From positions 1 through 64,000 of the forward strand of contig NZ_QWVT01000015.1 in the NCBI RefSeq assembly GCF_003570705.1: a DNA stretch of 64,000 nt, given 5' to 3'. This document shows positions 60,280 through 64,000 of the stretch, piece after piece. Below the pieces are notes generated by a model. It was given only the letters and a program-made list of their open reading frames with translations. It had not been told where the DNA came from and searched no databases. The translations under genes and the position numbers were made by a program. The stretch is from Mesobacillus zeae. Its GTDB lineage: Bacteria; Bacillota; Bacilli; Bacillales; Cytobacillaceae. Positions within the stretch are counted from its first letter, which is position 1, and every line of letters starts with the position of its first letter.

Positions 60280-60446
60280 CTAATCATAATCGATGTTTAT
60301 TAAACTAGTATAAATTCAATGTTAATCTCTTATTTACAAGGAAAGGACCAATTGTCAGCTAAAGAATCTTTCCTTTTTTTTAAGTAGAGATAAAATAGAA
60401 AGGAAATCACTTTGTTTTTCTGAAATTTCTAACTAAGATAATAGTT

Positions 60447-60468
60447 ACATACCGACCGGTAGGTGTGT
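60447..60468 (+). promoter_or_regulatory. TetR-type operator-like palindrome
   Basis: ACATACCGACCGGTAGGTGTGT is an imperfect 22-bp dyad with core ACCGGT and outer ACA/TGT. It resembles operators of TetR-family regulators (ACCnACCGGTnGGT type). No tetR gene is visible in the window, and the gene downstream is a broken chimera. The rest of 60280-60673 holds nothing recognised. Confidence 0.45.
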
Positions 60469-60679
60469 AATCTGATATTCTTCATATATTTTTCATAGAC
60501 ATTGATGTTTAGCATGAAAATTTAAGGTGGGGGAGTGAAAGTACGCATTTGCGTTAAACTGAAGAACAAAAGATGGTGCAGAAAACTATTCGCAGATTCG
60601 AAACGGAATTGATGAAAATAGGACACTTTGTTTAAAGACTGGATTGAAATCGCGTCTTAAGAGACGGGGATGAATGAAA

Positions 60680-61357
60680 ATGGCAGGTAGATTTGAAGGA
60701 ATAACCGCCTTTGTAACTGGCGGAAGCCGGGGCATTGGAAAAGGAATCGTCCAGTTCTTTGCCGAGGAAGGTGCGAAGGTCGCGTTTATCGATTTAAACG
60801 AGGATGCCCTTGGAGAAACAACCAAAGAGCTACGAGCAAAAGGATACTGCATTGGGCGGGATAGACGCGATTGCTTTATCCTATCCGCATTATTACTCAA
60901 CACAGGTAGAATGGGCAGAAGCGTATAATGCGCCCATTTATATTCATGACGATGACAAGGAATGGGTAACCAGGCCAAGTGACAGGATTGTATTTTGGTC
61001 AGGAGAATACCTCGAACTAAACGATGGACTCACCCTATACAGGCTGGGAGGCCACTTCAGCGGGGGCACAGTTTTGCTTTGGGACAATGAAACTGCGACA
61101 GATGGGGTTTTATTAACAGGGGATATCATCCAGGTCAGACCGCAATTGGGTGAGCTTCATGTACAGTTATCCCAATCTGATTCCATTGCCCGCAGCAAAG
61201 GTTGAAGATATAGCAGGCAGAGTGAGTGGATTAAAAATCTGACCGGATTTATAATGCCTTTCATCGTGTGGTCAAAGAAAATGCGAGTCAATCAGTCCAG
61301 AAATCAGCAAAAAGGTATATTGCTGCATTGGTAGGAACTTTTATTCGAAAAAAATAG
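60680..61357 (+). pseudogene. Deletion chimera: SDR gene head joined to a metallo-beta-lactamase-fold gene tail
   Basis: 60680-60850 encodes an SDR N-terminus (FEGITAFVTGGSRGIGKGIV, GAKVAFIDLNEDALGETTKE). From about 60855, in another frame, the sequence is the C-terminal half of a metallo-hydrolase (GGIDAIALSYPHYYSTQVEW, DDDKEWVTRPSDRIVFWSGE, VLLTGDIIQV). Further one-base shifts near 61144 and 61242 are needed to read WVSFMYSYPNLIPLPAAKVE and RIYNAFHRVVKENASQSVQK to TAG at 61357. A deletion joining two genes, then decay, is the simplest reading. Confidence 0.72.
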
Positions 61358-61512
61358 TGAATTCTTTGAGCGAATTTTTCCATTGGGAGAATCGTTTTTT
61401 CTGGGTGTGATTTTTATAAAAATCTTTTTATCTATTTTGATTTTGGGTGCGTCATTATCATTACACTTTTAGAATAAAAGTAAGTGACAGACTTCTCTCA
61501 AGTTCTTATATG

Positions 61513-61540
61513 ATACTTTGAAAAAAGTATTGGTTATAAT
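61513..61540 (+). promoter_or_regulatory. Promoter with embedded inverted repeat before the methyltransferase gene
   Basis: TATAAT at 61535-61540 serves as -10. ATACTTT and AAAGTAT (61513-61530) form a perfect 7-bp dyad just upstream where a repressor could bind. Confidence 0.4.
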
Positions 61541-61572
61541 GTAAAAAAGTATGATGGGTAAGGAGCGATAAG

Positions 61573-62181
61573 ATGGGAAATCAATGGAACGAGCGATTTG
61601 GTGCCGTACAATATGTTTATGGAGAAGAGCCGAATGTTTTTATACAAACGCAGCAATATCGATTACAGGAAAATAAAAAGATAGTGGCGTTTGCTGAAGG
61701 AGAAGGTAGGAATGCCGTATTCCTAGCCAGACAGGGTCATGATGTAACAGCCTGGGATTACGCATTAAACGGATTGAAGAAAACAAAAGCGCTCGCAAAA
61801 CGTTTCGGTGTAAATGTGGAAACGGAACAAAAGGATCTCATTCATAATCAAGTTCCATCCGAAAAATTTGACGCCGCCATTATGGTGTTTGGACATTTTG
61901 AAAAGAAAGATCAAAAAACGGTACTGGACAAAATGGTTTCGACTGTCAAACCCGGGGGAATTCTCATGTTGGAAGTATACTCTGAAGACCAGCTGCGGTA
62001 CGGAACTGGGGGGCCAAAAGATGTAGATATGCTGTATAATCCGGTTGATCTATTGGACTGGGCAAAAGGTTATAAAGTACTGCACTTTTATTACGGTGAA
62101 GAGGAAAGGGAAGAGGGGAACCTTCATACCGGCCTCTGCCATGTGGTGCAGGTTATTTTGCGGAAAGAGAAGGTTGGATGA
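61573..62181 (+). CDS. Class I SAM-dependent methyltransferase
   Basis: A 202-residue Rossmann-fold methyltransferase (TehB/thiopurine-like size): NERFGAVQYVYGEEPNVFI at the start, motif I in IVAFAEGEGRNAVFLARQGHDVTAWD (in two halves), GVNVETEQKDL, FDAAIMVFGHFEKK and VKPGGILMLEVYS. Substrate unknown; Bacillus relatives may act on tellurite or small molecules. AAGGAGCG lies 7 nt before ATG. Its stop overlaps the extended frame of the following GNAT gene, but the real GNAT start lies 70 bases on. Confidence 0.85.
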   Translation: MGNQWNERFGAVQYVYGEEPNVFIQTQQYRLQENKKIVAFAEGEGRNAVFLARQGHDVTAWDYALNGLKKTKALAKRFGVNVETEQKDLIHNQVPSEKFDAAIMVFGHFEKKDQKTVLDKMVSTVKPGGILMLEVYSEDQLRYGTGGPKDVDMLYNPVDLLDWAKGYKVLHFYYGEEEREEGNLHTGLCHVVQVILRKEKVG

Positions 62182-62252
62182 ACCCATCTGGAAAAAGGGA
62201 GACGCACAAGCAAATCAGTTTGACGAAATATTCAACTAAGGGGCGGGGAAGG

Positions 62253-62762
62253 ATGATACGCTTAGTAAATGAACATGACGCAGAATCAATTGTTGATATT
62301 ATGAAAAGTATTATTTTATCGGAAACCACGACTCATTTCTTTATATCTTCACCTAATGAATTATCAGATAGCGTAAACAACGAAAGAGAGAAAATCCGTA
62401 AAGGTTTAGATGAAGAAAATCTTTATATAGTTTGTGAAGTTGATCGTAAGGTAGTCGGCTTTTTGAGATTTAACCGATATAAACTTGACCGCTTAAATCA
62501 TGCTGGCTCAATGAGTATGGGGATCAGGGAGGCCTATTGTAATCAAGGAATCGGGACTGTGATGATTGAATTCCTAATTAACTGGGCTAAACAGCAGCGA
62601 GGTTTGGAAAAGATTTGCTTAGGGGTGCTTTCTGTCAATGAACGAGCTATAAAAGTATATAAGCGGCTAGGTTTTTTAGAAGAGGGAAGACAACGAAAAC
62701 AAATTAAATATGAAGATGGGTCTTATGGGGATGATATCTTAATGGCATATTACCTCGTATGA
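62253..62762 (+). CDS. GNAT family acetyltransferase
   Basis: A 169-residue acetyltransferase similar to YhhY/PhnO-type enzymes: IRLVNEHDAESIVDIMKSII, a central VVGFLRFNRYKLDRLNHAGS, acetyl-CoA-binding IREAYCNQGIGTVMIEFLI and the end block VNERAIKVYKRLGFLEEGRQ. Substrate unknown. GGGGAAGG immediately precedes ATG 62253; the frame is open upstream to 62178. It probably shares a transcript with the methyltransferase gene. Confidence 0.86.
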   Translation: MIRLVNEHDAESIVDIMKSIILSETTTHFFISSPNELSDSVNNEREKIRKGLDEENLYIVCEVDRKVVGFLRFNRYKLDRLNHAGSMSMGIREAYCNQGIGTVMIEFLINWAKQQRGLEKICLGVLSVNERAIKVYKRLGFLEEGRQRKQIKYEDGSYGDDILMAYYLV

Positions 62763-62778
62763 TATTTCATTCTCCACA

Positions 62779-62820
62779 TAAAAAACCGCTTTGGACGGAA
62801 AAACTCCAAAACGGTTTTTT
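62779..62820. terminator. Bidirectional terminator
   Basis: AAAAAACCG.TTTGGA pairs with TCCAAAA.CGGTTTTTT around 8 nt. It ends the GNAT transcript and the opposing YfmJ-like remnant. Confidence 0.85.
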
Positions 62821-62847
62821 GTTTTTTTATGTGCTTATTACTGATTG

Positions 62848-63690
62848 TTATTCAGCGTCCGCTGTTTTCACAAGTACTTTTCCGATGTTGGCGCCCTTGA
62901 AAAGATCCAGAAATGCATCAATCGTATGGTCAAAGCCTTCTGTAATTGTTTCTACGTACTTAAGCTCGCCTTCCGTTAGCTTATCCAGCTAACGCTTCAA
63001 CCCCTTCACCAAAACGGGATAAATAGTTGCCCACTGTAAATCCTTGCATTAAGGAACTTGTCTTAATTAAATACGATTGAACACGCAGACCTACATCTTC
63101 AGAAGCATGATTATAGGAAGAGATCGCTCCGCAAACAGGGATCCTTGCGAAATTATTCAGTAAAGGAAAAACGGCATCGCCAATTGTTCCACCTACATTT
63201 TCAAAATAGACATCTATTTCGTTAGGGCATGCCTCTTGAAGGGCAGCTCCTACATTCTGAGTGTTGTAATTAATGGCCTCGTCAAACCCTAACTCATCGA
63301 TCAGGAATTTAACTTTTTCATCTGACCCGGCAATATCGACAACACGGCAGCCTTTAATTTTCGCTATTTGACCCACAATTGAGCAAACAGCCCCTGCGGC
63401 ACCTGATACGACAATTGTTCCGCCTTCTTTAGGTTTACCAATGTCCAACAGACCAAAATATGCGGTTAAACCTGTCATACCCAATACGCTTAAATACGTA
63501 GAAACTGGTGCAAGATTTTGATCGATTTTTCGGACTTCGCTTTCTTTTGCAACAGAGTATTTCTGCCACCCAAGTGATCCAATAACATAGTCACCTTTTT
63601 CGAAAAAGTTTGATTTGTGATTCGACTAATTGTCCAATAACTCCGCTTGTAATCACTTTATTCAATACAGCTATTAGAAAGTCTACATGA
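62848..63690 (-). pseudogene. yfmJ: NADP-dependent oxidoreductase (YfmJ-like), frameshifted and truncated
   Basis: On the minus strand, 63484-62981 encodes the Rossmann part of an MDR-family quinone-type oxidoreductase (GMTGLTAYFGLLDIGKPKEG, GAAGAVCSIVGQIAKIKGCR, VYFENVGG). The frame extends upstream to about 63610 (EKGDYVIGSLGWQKYSVA), then requires a shift to read NKVITSGVIGQLVES. Downstream, a one-base shift near 62988 restores KLTEGELKYVETITEGFDHT and FLDLFKGANIGKVLVKTAD to TAA at 62848. The first 60-80 residues are missing. The overall match to YfmJ is clear; the gene is decayed. Confidence 0.78.
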
Positions 63691-63864
63691 ACGCTGGACG
63701 TGTTTACTTGAAAATCTAACAGCTACACAATTACAGCGAACATATCAGTATCCTGATGGAGTAAAATGTGAATTGACCAAGGTATTGCATTTTATGCATG
63801 GCATGGTAATCACCATTTGGTACATATTTAACAAGCTTTATATATTAACATTTGGGGGTTTTAC

Positions 63865-64000
63865 TTGCTCCAGACATTGCTGCAGAAAGAATTTTCGACA
63901 CGCGAAGTTGTTATCATAGGTGAAGGAAAAGACAAAGACACGTTGTTGGCATTCAAGCCATGTCCCAGAACTAGTGGTTGTTTCAGCAGTGGAGCATGAG
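63865..64000 (+). pseudogene. Possible C-terminal fragment of a YyaL-like gene
   Basis: The plus frame LLQTLLQKEFSTREVVIIGE, GKDKDTLLAFK then, after a one-base change near 63963, HVPELVVVSAVEHE resembles the C-terminus of thioredoxin-domain (YyaL/DUF255) proteins, which end in a strand-helix-strand with EVVIVG and VVVL. The N-terminal bulk of the gene is absent, and the window ends within it. The 63691-63864 stretch shows nothing recognised. Confidence 0.4.

Overview
The window reads as chromosome of a low-to-mid GC, endospore-forming member of the Bacillaceae. The evidence is Spo0M, two GerPA/GerPF-type proteins behind a textbook sigma-K promoter, Hsp20-type spore-cluster proteins, the LigD/Ku repair pair, and gene orders known from Bacillus subtilis (yozE-yodN-yozD; deoD-yodJ-ctpA). 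Genus-level naming is not possible from the sequence alone. No phage, insertion sequence, CRISPR array, rRNA operon or complete defence system was seen.

Layout. 0-0.7 kb: a 42-bp tandem repeat array. 1-6.5 kb: yozE, yodN, yozD, a frame-broken DUF2515 gene, an Arg/Ser-rich micropeptide with a Ser/Thr kinase and spo0M, then deoD. 6.5-11 kb: an intergenic dispersed repeat, lipoprotein carboxypeptidase yodJ, a frameshifted copZ, ctpA and a COG0523 metallochaperone. 11-17 kb: small hypothetical genes and a four-gene cluster (propeller lipoprotein, response regulator, histidine kinase, YtkA-like lipoprotein). 17-19 kb: a minus-strand spore cluster. 19-30 kb: SDR, MATE exporter, GNAT, amidohydrolase, patatin, subtilase, thioredoxin-like protein, dapF. 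30-35 kb: ligD and ku divergently, phosphoesterase, MOSC. 35-38.8 kb: torD-dmsA-dmsB with a perfect Fnr-type box but no membrane anchor gene. 38.9-47.4 kb: permeases, LysE exporter, ydjO, tRNA-Leu, a solitary glgC, and an aminotransferase-permease pair. 47.5-64 kb: mostly monocistronic accessory genes (GrpB, M42 peptidase, sodF, phoD with a Pho box, methyltransferase, GNAT) mixed with many broken or partial genes.

Two themes stand out. First, three non-coding loci share a repeat whose basic period is 21 bp, and two of them also share a 3' flank. A second dispersed intergenic repeat family occurs four times. Second, at least ten genes carry frameshifts, in-frame stops or truncations, concentrated in the last 20 kb. 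Some of these single-base breaks may be sequencing indels. Others (the SDR/metallo-hydrolase chimera, the phosphotriesterase tail, the YfmJ and YyaL remnants) are structural and look like real decay.

The most promising functional units for follow-up are the micropeptide-kinase-Spo0M module, the anchorless DmsAB with a Cys-to-Ser ligand change, the metallo-hydrolase/GNAT fusion that keeps an internal ribosome-binding site, and the tRNA-like leader hairpin before a GNAT gene.
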